A stretch of 64,000 nucleotides of DNA from Streptomyces sp. Edi4 (GCF_040253615.1 NZ_JBEJGY010000004.1:1364001-1428000); one strand, 5' to 3'; numbered from the stretch's first letter, positions 53,226 to 61,996 are shown. Notes: generated from the sequence alone by a model not told the origin. Translations and numbers: made by a program.

Positions 53226-54118
53226 GCCCGTCGTTCCTCCAGATCCGCGAGCCACACCCGTTGCAGCATGTGCCAGTCCTCCGGGTGGTCGGCGATTCCG
53301 CCGGCGAAGGCGTCCGCCAGCGCCTGTGTCATGACGGACGTCTTCGCGGCCCGGTCACCTGTCTCGGGCACCTCGATGGGCGGGTGCACCCGGCCCTTCA
53401 TGACGGGCGTCTCGTCGTACCAGAGCGTCACCGGCAGCAGCAGCGCGCCGGTCTGCTGGGCCAGCAGCGCCGGGCCCGCCGGCATGCGGGCGGTCTCGCC
53501 GAAGAACGTGACCTCGACGCCGGAGGCCGAGAGGTCGCGGTCGGCGACCAGGCAGACCAGGCCGCCCGCGCGCAGCCGCCGGGCCAGCGCGCCGAAGGCC
53601 GCGCCGCCGGTGTGCGGCAGCACCTCCATGCCAAGGCCCTCGCGGTAGGCGACGAAGCGGTCGTACAGCGTCTCGGGCTTGAGGCGTTGGGCGACCGTGG
53701 TGAAGGGGGTGTCCAGGCGGGTGGTGACCCAGGCGCCCGCGAGGTCGTAGTTGCCCATGTGCGGCAGGGCGACGACGACGCCGCGCCCGGAGGCGAGACC
53801 GTCGACGAGGTGGTGGATGCCCTCGCCCTCGAACCCGTTCCTCATCCGCTCCTTGCTCCACGCGGGCAGCCGGAAGGACTCCATCCAGTACCGCATGTAC
53901 GAGCGCAGGCCGGCCCGGGAGAGTTCGGCGAGCCGGTCGGGGCCCGCGTCGGGGACGACGCGCGCCAGGTTGGCCTCCAGGCGCAGCACGCTCTTGCCGC
54001 GCCGCTTCCACACCTGGTCGGCGATGCGCCGGCCAAGACCGGTCGCGACGGGTTCGGGCAGTTTTTTGACCGTGGCCCAGCCGAGGCCGTACAGCGCGTC
54101 GCTCAGCCTGTCCTTCAT
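53222..54118 (-). CDS. patA: Phosphatidylinositol mannoside acyltransferase-like (LPLAT)
   Basis: This 298-residue protein belongs to the LpxL/HtrB-like acyltransferases and occupies the position of mycobacterial PatA, which acylates the mannose of PIM. The HX4D catalytic motif is HMGNYD, in VVALPHMGNYDLAGAWV. TGGAAFGALARRLRAGGLVCLVADRD is a second conserved block. There is no strong membrane helix, so it is probably a peripheral membrane enzyme. Four-base overlaps with both neighbours show coupled translation. The symbol is by position and similarity. Confidence 0.9.
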   Translation of the reverse strand: MKDRLSDALYGLGWATVKKLPEPVATGLGRRIADQVWKRRGKSVLRLEANLARVVPDAGPDRLAELSRAGLRSYMRYWMESFRLPAWSKERMRNGFEGEGIHHLVDGLASGRGVVVALPHMGNYDLAGAWVTTRLDTPFTTVAQRLKPETLYDRFVAYREGLGMEVLPHTGGAAFGALARRLRAGGLVCLVADRDLSASGVEVTFFGETARMPAGPALLAQQTGALLLPVTLWYDETPVMKGRVHPPIEVPETGDRAAKTSVMTQALADAFAGGIADHPEDWHMLQRVWLADLEERRA

Positions 54119-54780
54119 GCGCCCGCCTCGCCGGCGGACCGCGCGGCGGCCGTGTCCGCCTCGGCGGACTCACGGCGGACCGTCACCACGCGCTGGATCA
54201 GCGTGATCAGGCTGCCCACGGCGACGATCCACAGCGCGATGGGCAGCAGCACCTGGATGCCCGGCACGCCGAAGCCGTGCAGTCCCGCGAGGCCCGCGGC
54301 GACCAGCGAGATCACCAGGCGCTCGGCGCGCTCCACCAGGCCGTTGACCGCGACCGGGAGACCGATCGCCTCGCCGCGCGCCTTGGTGTAGGAGACGACC
54401 TGGCCGCTGGCCAGGCAGAAGATGGCGACCGCGCACAGAATGTTGTCGTCGCCGCGCCCGGCGTACCAGAGCGCGAAGCCGCCGAAGATCGCGCCGTCGG
54501 CGACCCGGTCGAGCGTGGAGTCGAGGAAGGCGCCCCAGCGGCTGGAGATCCCGGCCTGGCGGGCCATGTTGCCGTCGACCAGGTCCGAGAAGACGAACAG
54601 GGTGATGACGATCGTGCCCCAGAAGAACTCTCCGCGGGGGAAGAAGACCAGCGCACCCGCCATCACTCCGGCCGTGCCGACGAGGGTCACCGCGTCGGGG
54701 CTGACTCCTCGGCGGAGCAGAAACGCGGCGATCGGCGTGAGGACACGCGTGAAGAATGCACGCGCGTACTTGTTCAGCAT
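54115..54780 (-). CDS. pgsA: Phosphatidylinositol phosphate synthase (CDP-alcohol phosphatidyltransferase)
   Basis: This 221-residue membrane enzyme joins CDP-diacylglycerol and inositol phosphate. The CDP-alcohol signature is complete: DLVDGNMAR, then GAFLDSTLD (pattern D-X2-DG-X2-AR-X8-G-X3-D-X3-D, about 67-89). Six membrane segments are visible. ATG 54780 (MLNKYARAFFTRVLTP) is chosen; longer readings add a low-complexity stretch. The mycobacterial counterpart is called pgsA1, although the product makes PI-phosphate rather than PG-phosphate. It starts the PIM operon and is divergent from the EF-G2-like gene. Confidence 0.94.
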   Translation of the reverse strand: MLNKYARAFFTRVLTPIAAFLLRRGVSPDAVTLVGTAGVMAGALVFFPRGEFFWGTIVITLFVFSDLVDGNMARQAGISSRWGAFLDSTLDRVADGAIFGGFALWYAGRGDDNILCAVAIFCLASGQVVSYTKARGEAIGLPVAVNGLVERAERLVISLVAAGLAGLHGFGVPGIQVLLPIALWIVAVGSLITLIQRVVTVRRESAEADTAAARSAGEAGA

Positions 54781-55054
54781 GGCCTTCCCGAGGGGTCGGT
54801 GTGGCCGCGCGGCCCCTGCTGGCCACCGGCCGACCCATCGTAGCCACGACTGGCGGGCGCCACCGCCGGGCACCCGCCAGGCGGCGCCCGGGCGGCGTGT
54901 GTCACGTACGACGTATGGACGCACCGTGACCGGAGTGGAAAGCTCGAATTACCGCGGGCGTCGCAGCTGCCGCCTCGGCACGCGCAGTCCGCGTGTCCGC
55001 GCCCTCACACCACCTCACCGCGCGTCACGAGCGGGAGGACCGAGAGGAACCGAC

Positions 55055-57250
55055 ATGGGCGACAAGGCGAACGCACACCCCGGGGCCGCCGGCAGGGCCA
55101 CGACGGCCGGCCACCCCGCATCGGTACGGAATGTGGTGCTGGTCGGCCACAGCGGCTCAGGAAAGACCACGCTGGTGGAAGCCCTCGCACTGGCGGCGGG
55201 GGCCGTCAACCGCGCGGGCCGGGTCGAGGACGGCGGGACCGTCTCCGACCACGACGAGATCGAGCACCGCCAGCAGCGCTCCGTACAGCTGTCGCTGGTC
55301 CCGATCGCCTGGGACGGCTTCAAGATCAACCTACTGGACACCCCCGGATACGCCGACTTCGTCGGGGAACTCAGGGCCGGTCTGCGAGCGGCGGACGCGG
55401 CCCTGTTCGTCGTCTCGGCGGCGGACGGCATGGACGGCTCCACCCGGATGCTCTGGGAGGAGTGCGCGGCCGTACGCATGCCGCGGGCCATCGTGGTCAC
55501 GCACCTTGAGGCGGCCCGCGCCGACTTCGACGCGATGACCGGGATCTGCGCGGGCGCCTTCGGCGGCGACGACCCCGACGCCGTACTCCCGCTCTATCTG
55601 CCGGCGCACGGCGCGCCTGGCCCCGACGGGCACGTCCCGGTGACCGGGCTCATCGGCCTGCTCTCGCAGCGGGTGTTCGACTACTCATCGGGTGAGCGCA
55701 AGGAGATCGGGCCCGACGCGGGCCAGCTCCCGCTGATCGAACAGGCCCGCAACCGGCTCATCGAGGGGATCATCGCGGAGAGCGAGGACGAAACCCTCAT
55801 GGACCGCTACCTGAGCGGCGAGGACATCGACTTCACGTCGCTGGTCGCCGATCTGGAGCGAGCCGTGGCGCGCGGCACCTTCCACCCCGTCCTGGCCGCG
55901 GCGCCCGCCGCCGACGGCGCCCGGCACGGCCTCGGCACCATCGAACTGCTCGAACTCATCACCGGGGGCTTCCCCTCGCCCCTGGAGCGGGCCACGCCCG
56001 ACCTCACGACCCCCGAGGGCAAGCCCCGCCCGGCCCCGGCCCGCACCGCCGATGGGCCCCTGGTCGCCGAGGTGATCAAGACCTCGTCCGACCCGTACGT
56101 GGGCCGGATCAGTCTGGTACGGGTCTTCTCGGGCACCCTGCGCCCCGACGAGACGGTGCACGTCTCGGGTCACGGCATGGCGGAGCGGGGCCATGAGGAC
56201 CACGACGTCGAGGAGCGCGTCGGCGCCCTGTCGTCGCCCTTCGGCAAACAGCAGCGCCCCCTCACGCAGTGCGTCGCGGGCGACCTGGCGTGCGTGGCGA
56301 AGCTGGCGCGGGCCGAGACCGGCGACACCCTGTCCGCCAAGGACGACCCGCTCCTGATGGCGCCCTGGGCCATGCCCGACCCGCTGCTCCCCCTCGCCAT
56401 CGAGGCCCACAGCAAGGCCGACGAGGACAAGCTCTCGCAGGGCCTGGCCCGTCTGGTGGCCGAGGACCCGACCATGCGGCTCGAACAGAACCCGGGCACC
56501 CACCAGTTGGTGCTGTGGTGCCTGGGTGAGGCACACCGAGACGTCGCCCTGGAGCGCCTGCGCACCAGGTACGGCGTCCAGGTCGACGTCGTGCCGCACA
56601 AGGTGTCCCTGCGGGAGACCTTCGGCGCGCGCTCGGCCGGGCGCGGCCGGCACGTCAAACAGTCGGGCGGGCACGGGCAGTTCGCGATCTGCGAGATCGA
56701 GGTGGAGCCCCTGCCACCGGGCAGCGGCATCGAGTTCGTCGACAAGGTGGTCGGCGGGTCCGTGCCGCGCCAGTTCATCCCCTCGGTCGAAAAGGGCGTA
56801 CGGTCCCAGGCCGCCAAGGGTGTGGCCGCGGGCTATCCGCTGGTGGACGTGCGCGTCACACTCCTGGACGGCAAGGCGCACTCGGTGGACTCCTCCGACG
56901 CCGCGTTCCAGACCGCCGGGGCGCTCGCCCTGCGCGAGGCGGCCGCCGAGGCCCGCATCCATCTGCTCGAACCGGTCGCGGAGGTCCAGGTCATGGTCGC
57001 CGACGACTACGTGGGCCCGGTCATGAGCGACCTGTCGGGACGCCGGGGCCGGGTGGTGGGCACCGAACAGGCGGGACCGGGGCGCACCCTGGTCAGGGCC
57101 GAGATCCCCGAGATCGAGATCGGACGCTACGCCCTCGACCTCAGGTCGCTCTCGCACGGCACCGGACAGTTCAGCCGCAGATACGCGCGGCACGAGCCGA
57201 TGCCACCCCAGCTCGCCGACAAGATGCGCGCACAGGACGAAGGGAAGTGA
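55055..57250 (+). CDS. EF-G2-like translational GTPase
   Basis: This 731-residue protein has the five-domain EF-G layout. G1 is VGHSGSGKTTLVEAL (about residues 31-45) and G3 is NLLDTPGYADF. The expected G4 NKxD is replaced by THLE (IVVTHLEAARADF). Domain IV contains GRGRHVKQSGGHGQFAICEIEV and domain V EVQVMVADDYVGPVMSDLSGRRG. EF-G2 paralogues of actinobacteria often lack ordinary translocation activity. ATG 55055 has GAGAGGAAC upstream; longer in-frame readings cross the divergent promoter region. The 274-bp gap to pgsA carries a hairpin at 54851-54879. Confidence 0.9.
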   Translation: MGDKANAHPGAAGRATTAGHPASVRNVVLVGHSGSGKTTLVEALALAAGAVNRAGRVEDGGTVSDHDEIEHRQQRSVQLSLVPIAWDGFKINLLDTPGYADFVGELRAGLRAADAALFVVSAADGMDGSTRMLWEECAAVRMPRAIVVTHLEAARADFDAMTGICAGAFGGDDPDAVLPLYLPAHGAPGPDGHVPVTGLIGLLSQRVFDYSSGERKEIGPDAGQLPLIEQARNRLIEGIIAESEDETLMDRYLSGEDIDFTSLVADLERAVARGTFHPVLAAAPAADGARHGLGTIELLELITGGFPSPLERATPDLTTPEGKPRPAPARTADGPLVAEVIKTSSDPYVGRISLVRVFSGTLRPDETVHVSGHGMAERGHEDHDVEERVGALSSPFGKQQRPLTQCVAGDLACVAKLARAETGDTLSAKDDPLLMAPWAMPDPLLPLAIEAHSKADEDKLSQGLARLVAEDPTMRLEQNPGTHQLVLWCLGEAHRDVALERLRTRYGVQVDVVPHKVSLRETFGARSAGRGRHVKQSGGHGQFAICEIEVEPLPPGSGIEFVDKVVGGSVPRQFIPSVEKGVRSQAAKGVAAGYPLVDVRVTLLDGKAHSVDSSDAAFQTAGALALREAAAEARIHLLEPVAEVQVMVADDYVGPVMSDLSGRRGRVVGTEQAGPGRTLVRAEIPEIEIGRYALDLRSLSHGTGQFSRRYARHEPMPPQLADKMRAQDEGK

Positions 57251-57347
57251 GGGGGAGACAAGGGCGGGAAGGCGCACGCTAGTTGACGTAGCGTCAGGAG
57301 CGCGCCCGGCGCGTGCCTCCGCTCGAGGGGCGGCATCACGACGTCAC

Positions 57348-57377
57348 CTGACGGGCGGGCCGCCTCCCCGATACGCT
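57348..57377 (+). promoter_or_regulatory. Possible promoter of the following membrane-protein gene
   Basis: CTGACG (57348-57353) and TACGCT (57372-57377) are 18 bases apart. Further upstream ACGCTA (57276-57281) and TAGCGT (57289-57294) form an inverted repeat with a seven-base spacer, a possible operator. Confidence 0.4.
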
Positions 57378-57446
57378 GGGGTCGCAGATCAGATGGTGTG
57401 CGCGGGGCGGCGGCCGGGAACAGGCCGCGCAGGACGGCGTGCGGCG

Positions 57447-59120
57447 ATGGGGGCGGCAGTGACCACGGAAGAGCCATTCTTCGACTTCTTGCCCAGGCCA
57501 CAGGTGCCGTTGCAGGGCTCCGCAGGCCAGACGGCGGCGACCCAGGCCCTCGCCTCGGCCGCGTACCGGGACAGCCCGGTCCAGGACATACTCATGGCCA
57601 ACAGCGAGTGGCACGAGTCCGTGGTGACCAAGGGCAAACTGTCCCTCCTGGAACCCAACCTCGGCGAGGCCTTCTCGCGCGCCGTGCAGTCCCGGATGCT
57701 CGGCGCCACCCGCAAGGGCATCATCCAGTCCTTCGGCACCGAGCCCGGCACCATCGTCGAGCACTGCCTGGCCTCGATCCGCATCCGCAAGGAACGCGAC
57801 ACCAAACTCACCCTGGTCATGGCCGTCTTCGGGCTGCTCTTCCTGCCCGGCATGCTGCTCTGGCTCGGTCTCTTCCAGCTGCGCCGCACCCTGGCCGGGG
57901 CCAAGGACCGCCGCGCCGGGGCGCTCGGCACCATCCTGCTCGTGGCGGCCGCGGGCCTGGCCGTGCTCTTCCTGATCAAACTGCCCTTCCACGGCTTCCT
58001 CGGCCTCTATCTGCGCGCGATGATCGTGGCCCCGGTCATCGGCTGGTTCTGGGCCAAGGTGATCTGCGAGAAGACCGCGCGCGACCTGCGCTCGCGCTGG
58101 GACAGCCTGCTCGGCGGCGGCGGCATAGGAGCCAAGATCCCCGAGGCGGTGCCCAAGAGCGCGGCGGCCGGCTCCGCCGAGCAGCTGCGCCAGTCCCTGG
58201 TCAAGCTGGCCGCCGAGGACCAGAGCAACGTCGTCTTCTACGCCGGGCCCAAGGGGATACTGGGCATGGGCACCCGCTGGGGCAGCTGGCAGCTCGCCGA
58301 GGAGCTTGAACCCAAGGAGCCCGGCAAGGAGATCCACGGCTTTCGCAGCTGGGACGTCATACGGGCCATCCAGGACCGCCTCCAGCTCCTGGAGCGCGGC
58401 CCGCTGCACACCGGCGGCTTCCCCACCCCCTCCATCAAGAACTGGGTGGTCTCCCCCATCGGTGAGGGCGCCAAGGAGGTGTCACGCCCCAGCGGCCAGG
58501 ACATCGACAACTTCCAGGTGCGCCAGCACGAGATACAGCGCATCTGCAACGAGCAGCAGTTCTCCAGCGGGAACCGGCACTACCTCGGCATCCAATTCAC
58601 CCTGTGGGACGGCCAGTTGGTCATCACCATGATGGTCACCGTCACCGTGCTGCACGAGACGCTGCGGATCGAGGTGACCGGGCACGCGCTCGGCCCGGTG
58701 CACCCCCTGTTCACCACCAAGCCCTCCCCCAAGACCAAGGAGGTCGACAAGACCTTCAAGTTCTGGGAGAAGAAGACGGTCCAGCTGCCCCTGGTCGACG
58801 CCGCGGAAGTGGTACGGCTCACCGCCCGCGCTCCGCTGACCTGGTACCCGCCGGTCCTCGACCATCTGGGCGGCAGAATAGCGCTGCCCGAGCCCTTCGG
58901 CCTGCGGCACGCCTGGGCGGACAAGCCCTGGCGCCACCGCTTCATGGCGGACGACGCGATGCGCGCGGCTACACCCGTCCTGCGGGTGGTGCACGCCGCG
59001 GCCATGAAGGTGCTCGACGAGCACGGGGTGAACACCGAGCGCTTCACCAACCGCTCGATGATCCTCAGCGGCCTGGTCCAGGACCCGGCCCCCAGGAAGG
59101 CCGACGTGTACGACGCGTAG
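57447..59120 (+). CDS. Uncharacterised large membrane protein
   Basis: This 557-residue protein is not recognised. It has a ~115-residue soluble N terminus, three predicted membrane helices (about 121-142, 160-178 and 184-203) and a ~350-residue soluble C-terminal part with conserved-looking blocks such as NVVFYAGPKGILGMGTRWGS and HPLFTTKPSPKTKEV. The third helix is followed by CEKTARDLRSRW. It follows EF-G2 by 196 bp, in its direction. Starts are uncertain: ATG 57447, or GTG 57459 with GGGGG five bases upstream. No enzyme motif could be identified. Confidence 0.7.
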   Translation: MGAAVTTEEPFFDFLPRPQVPLQGSAGQTAATQALASAAYRDSPVQDILMANSEWHESVVTKGKLSLLEPNLGEAFSRAVQSRMLGATRKGIIQSFGTEPGTIVEHCLASIRIRKERDTKLTLVMAVFGLLFLPGMLLWLGLFQLRRTLAGAKDRRAGALGTILLVAAAGLAVLFLIKLPFHGFLGLYLRAMIVAPVIGWFWAKVICEKTARDLRSRWDSLLGGGGIGAKIPEAVPKSAAAGSAEQLRQSLVKLAAEDQSNVVFYAGPKGILGMGTRWGSWQLAEELEPKEPGKEIHGFRSWDVIRAIQDRLQLLERGPLHTGGFPTPSIKNWVVSPIGEGAKEVSRPSGQDIDNFQVRQHEIQRICNEQQFSSGNRHYLGIQFTLWDGQLVITMMVTVTVLHETLRIEVTGHALGPVHPLFTTKPSPKTKEVDKTFKFWEKKTVQLPLVDAAEVVRLTARAPLTWYPPVLDHLGGRIALPEPFGLRHAWADKPWRHRFMADDAMRAATPVLRVVHAAAMKVLDEHGVNTERFTNRSMILSGLVQDPAPRKADVYDA

Positions 59121-59135
59121 ACCCTGTTCCAGGTG

Positions 59136-59696
59136 TCACGGTGTCACGACCCGCGGGCGCGCGAACACCGAGTTGTCGATGACGACGTCCATCATCGGCA
59201 ACGGGTCGACTTCCCGCAGATAGACGCGCTCGGCGGCCGGATACCTGGTGCGGCGCAGCGTATCCGCCTCGGCCCCAGCCCAGTCCTGGTCCCGCTCGGC
59301 ACTCCGCCGGACGGACAGTTCCGCGTCCACCCGCAACCACACACGGAAGTCCCAGTAAGCGTTGATCTCGGGACGGAAGGCGAAAACCCCGTCCACGATC
59401 AGCACCGAGTCCGCCCCGAGCGGCGTCACTTCGGATGAGTGGTCGCGCTGGGCCAGTGGGTCGATGCCGCACAGCGCACCCGTCGTCGCTCGCGATGACC
59501 GGCAGGGGTCCAGCAGCAGGCGCTTGACCGCTTCGTAGTCGTACGCGTTCCGGTGGTACCCCTCACCAGCGTGCTGCGCTCGGCGGAGGCTTCCGGCGGG
59601 CAGGGCTGCCGCCAGGACGAAGCCGAATGCTGGACGCCTGGCCGCGGTGATCTCATGGAGGGAACTATCGGCCGGTTCGACGGCCGGGAAGATCAC
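59136..59696 (-). pseudogene. Uridine kinase-like remnant lacking the P-loop
   Basis: The 186-codon frame aligns with the middle and end of Streptomyces uridine-kinase-like proteins: GEGYHRNAYDYEAVKRLLLDP, GADSVLIVDGVFAFRPEI and RYPAAERVYLREVDPLPMMD. The expected N-terminal ~60 residues with the Walker A GxxxxGKS are absent; the first ~40 codons (MIFPAVEPADSSLHE...) look unrelated. Without a P-loop it cannot bind ATP normally, so it is probably a truncated pseudogene. It ends 15 bases from the convergent membrane-protein gene. Confidence 0.65.
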
Positions 59697-59714
59697 ACGT
59701 CAGCGGCCGACGGC

Positions 59715-60161
59715 TCAGGTGAGGGCGGTGACCAGGGTGGCGAAGGCGGCGATGATGACGGCGACGCGGACGTAGTGGAAGCGCTGCCAGCGGTCCAGTT
59801 GCTCTCTCCAGTCGGCGGGCCGGTCCTCGGGGGTCCACGTCTTGTTCCGGTTGTTGATCGGGACGAGCAGCAGGATCGACATGATCACGCTGAGAATCAG
59901 CAGCGCGCCCGCGGTGACGACCAGGCCGGCGCCGCGGTGGTGCCGGCAGGTGACGGCCCAGGCCGCGACGAGGACGGACGAGCCGATGTACCAGAACGGC
60001 ATCACGGCGCCGAGCATCCGGCCCCCATGGGCGTGGCCCTGCTGGGCGCTGTCCTCCGGGAGGGCGTCGAGGATCCGGCTCATGACGACGAGGACGGCGA
60101 ACTCCACCCCCACCAGCACGCCGACCACCACAGTGGTGAAGACCTCGAGTGCCTGGAACAT
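59715..60161 (-). CDS. DUF1772 (anthrone oxygenase-like) membrane protein
   Basis: This 148-residue integral membrane protein has four hydrophobic segments (about 5-28, 52-70, 80-100, 128-147). MLGAVMPFWYIGSSV and WREQLDRWQRFHYVRV are typical of the DUF1772 family, which includes proteins annotated as anthrone oxygenase-like; the substrate here is unknown. ATG 60161 has AGGAGGGG upstream. It is divergent from a TetR regulator and one of two CTAGC/GCTAG operators overlies its promoter region, so it is probably that regulator's target. Confidence 0.85.
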   Translation of the reverse strand: MFQALEVFTTVVVGVLVGVEFAVLVVMSRILDALPEDSAQQGHAHGGRMLGAVMPFWYIGSSVLVAAWAVTCRHHRGAGLVVTAGALLILSVIMSILLLVPINNRNKTWTPEDRPADWREQLDRWQRFHYVRVAVIIAAFATLVTALT

Positions 60162-60179
60162 GACGACCCCTCCTAGAAT

Positions 60180-60192
60180 CTAGCGCCGCTAG
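60180..60192. promoter_or_regulatory. Putative TetR operator 1
   Basis: CTAGCGCCGCTAG is a perfect palindrome with a three-base centre, 18 bases upstream of the DUF1772 ATG. Confidence 0.7.
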
Positions 60193-60230
60193 GCGATGAG
60201 GCAACGCTAGACCTACTGCCGCTCGATTGT

Positions 60231-60243
60231 CTAGCGATGCTAG
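60231..60243. promoter_or_regulatory. Putative TetR operator 2
   Basis: CTAGCGATGCTAG has the same half-sites as operator 1, 51 bases away (centre to centre), nine bases before the TetR gene's ATG. A half-site CGCTAG also occurs near 60206. Confidence 0.7.
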
Positions 60244-60252
60244 GATCGGATC

Positions 60253-60861
60253 ATGTCGGTACAGGAACGCAAGGAACGCGACCGGGCGGAGCGCGAGCGC
60301 CTGATCGTGGCGACGGCCCGCCAACTCGCCGAGCAGCAGGGCTGGGACGCGGTCACCACCCGCCGGCTCGCCGAACGCATCGAGTACAGCCAGCCGGTCC
60401 TCTACAGCCACTTCCGCGGCAAGCGCGAGATCATCGGCGCCGTCGCCCTCCAGGGCTCCACCGAGATGGCCGCGGCGGTGCGGGCCGCGACCGCCGCCGC
60501 GAACGGGCCGCGCGCCCGGGTGTACGCCCTCGCCCGCGCCTACCTCGACTTCGCCGAACGCAACCCGGCGGTCTATGACGCCATCTTCCAGCTCGACGGC
60601 GGCCTCGCGTACGCACAGGAGGAGACCCCGGAACCCCTCAAGGACGCTTTCGCCGCGCTACTGGAGTGCCTGGGCGAGGTCACGGGGGACGGCGTCGCCC
60701 TGGGACTGTTCACCGAGGTGTTCTGGGCGTCCCTGCACGGAGTGGCGACCCTGACCCGGTCCGGACGGCTCCCGCCCGAGGACACCGAGGCGAGGGTGCG
60801 GCTGCTGGTGGACCGGCTCCCTGTGCACGCCGCCGAGGGCGGGCTCAACGGCGGGGCGTGA
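60253..60861 (+). CDS. TetR-family transcriptional regulator (WHG-type)
   Basis: This 202-residue regulator has the N-terminal TetR helix-turn-helix (about 15-60: LIVATARQLAEQQGWDAVTTRRL, YSQPVLYSHFRGKREIIGAV). The C-terminal ligand domain contains VFWASLHGVATLTRSGRLP, the WHG signature. ATG 60253 is chosen. It is divergent from the DUF1772 gene with two identical-type operators between, indicating autoregulation and control of the neighbour. The inducer is unknown. Confidence 0.9.
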   Translation: MSVQERKERDRAERERLIVATARQLAEQQGWDAVTTRRLAERIEYSQPVLYSHFRGKREIIGAVALQGSTEMAAAVRAATAAANGPRARVYALARAYLDFAERNPAVYDAIFQLDGGLAYAQEETPEPLKDAFAALLECLGEVTGDGVALGLFTEVFWASLHGVATLTRSGRLPPEDTEARVRLLVDRLPVHAAEGGLNGGA

Positions 60862-61327
60862 CCGAGTCCCGCACACCGAGCCACTGAGCGGCACCCGAGG
60901 CCCGGTACCGCTCCGCCCCGGTGAACCCCAGCTTTGCCGCGAGGCGCATCGAGGCGGCGTCGGCGGTCTGGGTGGCGAGCACCACCGGCACACCGGGGAG
61001 GACACTGTCGAACCAGTCGAGCGCCGCCGCGCACGCTTCGGCGGCCTACCCGAACCCCCACGCTCGCGGCAGGAACAGGTAGCCGAGCTCGACCTTTCCC
61101 CACGGCCGCGGGCCGATGGTCCTGCGCCGCCCTCCTGAGCAGGATGCGGCCGGCCATCGTCCCGCCGAGACCGACGACGAAGCTCCCGGCCACCGCTCGG
61201 GCACCTCGGGCACAGTCCGCTCCAGCTCGTCCCGCCGACGGGGCACACCGAGGTAAGTGTGCACCTGAGGCGATGCCGGCAGCTCGATGAACGCCGCACG
61301 GTCCCGCGCCTCGGACTCACGCAGCAT
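60845..61327 (-). pseudogene. GNAT acetyltransferase pseudogene
   Basis: A GNAT family protein can be traced on the minus strand: (IRTERL)MLRESEARDRAAFIEL, PQVHTYLGVPRRRDELERTVPEVPERWPG, then a shift to another frame (SFVVGLGGTMAGRILLRR), a shift back (TIGPRPWGKVELGYLFLPRAWGFG), a TAG where TAC (Tyr) is expected, and AAEACAAALDWFDSVLPGVPVVLATQ with ASMRLAAKLGF to a TGA at 60847-60845. Two compensating frameshifts and a nonsense codon mean it is inactive. It overlaps the end of the TetR gene by 17 bases. The original start upstream of 61327 is lost after an in-frame TGA. Confidence 0.85.
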
Positions 61328-61450
61328 GAGCCTCTCGGTCCTGATCGGTGCGGACGCCCGTCAAACGGATCCGGGATCAGTCATGGCTGCCAGCCGGCCA
61401 GCGGGCTCGGCAGCGATCAAGACGTGCGGACCCGCCGGCCCCTCGGTGCC

Positions 61451-61996
61451 CTAGGCGGGCCAGGCGTTTGCGAGCATCGTGCGGGTGTCCGCGAGGAGTT
61501 GGGGCAGCACCCGGGTGTGGCCGACGACCGGCATGAAGTTGGTGTCCCCGCCCCAGCGGGGCACGATGTGCTGGTGCAGATGGGCGGCGATCCCGGCACC
61601 GGCCACCGACCCCTGGTTCATGCCGATGTTGAACCCGTGCGCGCCGGACGCCGCGCGCAGCGCGGTCATCGCCCGCTTGGTGAGCTCGCCCAGCTCCAGG
61701 GTCTCGGCCGCGTCGAGCTCGGTGTAGTCGGCGACGTGCCGGTAGGGGACGACCATGAGGTGCCCGCCGTTGTACGGGTACAGGTTGAGCACCGCGTACA
61801 CGTGCTCGCCCCGCTTGACGATCAGCCCGTCCTCGTCCGACTTCGCCGGAATCGAGCAGAACGGACACCCGTCGCCGGACTCCGGTCCCGTCGGCTTGTT
61901 CTCGCCCTGGATGTAGGCCATCCGGTGAGGCGTCCACAGGCGCTGGAACGCGTCCTGGACACCCACTCCGATCTGCTGCTCCGGCTCACTCGTCAT
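61451..61996 (-). CDS. HIT-family hydrolase
   Basis: This 181-residue protein carries the histidine triad HLHQHIVPRW near its C terminus and an N-terminal CPFCSIPA zinc-type segment. VYAVLNLYPYNGGHLMVVPYRHV is the typical nucleotide-binding region. Such proteins hydrolyse nucleotidyl substrates such as Ap4A or aminoacyl-AMP. In mycobacteria a HIT gene lies between thrS and the PIM genes; here it follows thrS, separated from the PIM genes by the 55-61 kb insertion. ATG 61996 is preferred by homologue length; no ribosome site is obvious. Confidence 0.92.
   Translation of the reverse strand: MTSEPEQQIGVGVQDAFQRLWTPHRMAYIQGENKPTGPESGDGCPFCSIPAKSDEDGLIVKRGEHVYAVLNLYPYNGGHLMVVPYRHVADYTELDAAETLELGELTKRAMTALRAASGAHGFNIGMNQGSVAGAGIAAHLHQHIVPRWGGDTNFMPVVGHTRVLPQLLADTRTMLANAWPA

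Noticed and set aside
54422..57250. A longer version of the EF-G2-like protein
   Set aside because: The extra N-terminal codons run antisense through pgsA and the divergent promoter region. The ATG at 55055 has a good ribosome site and normal family start.
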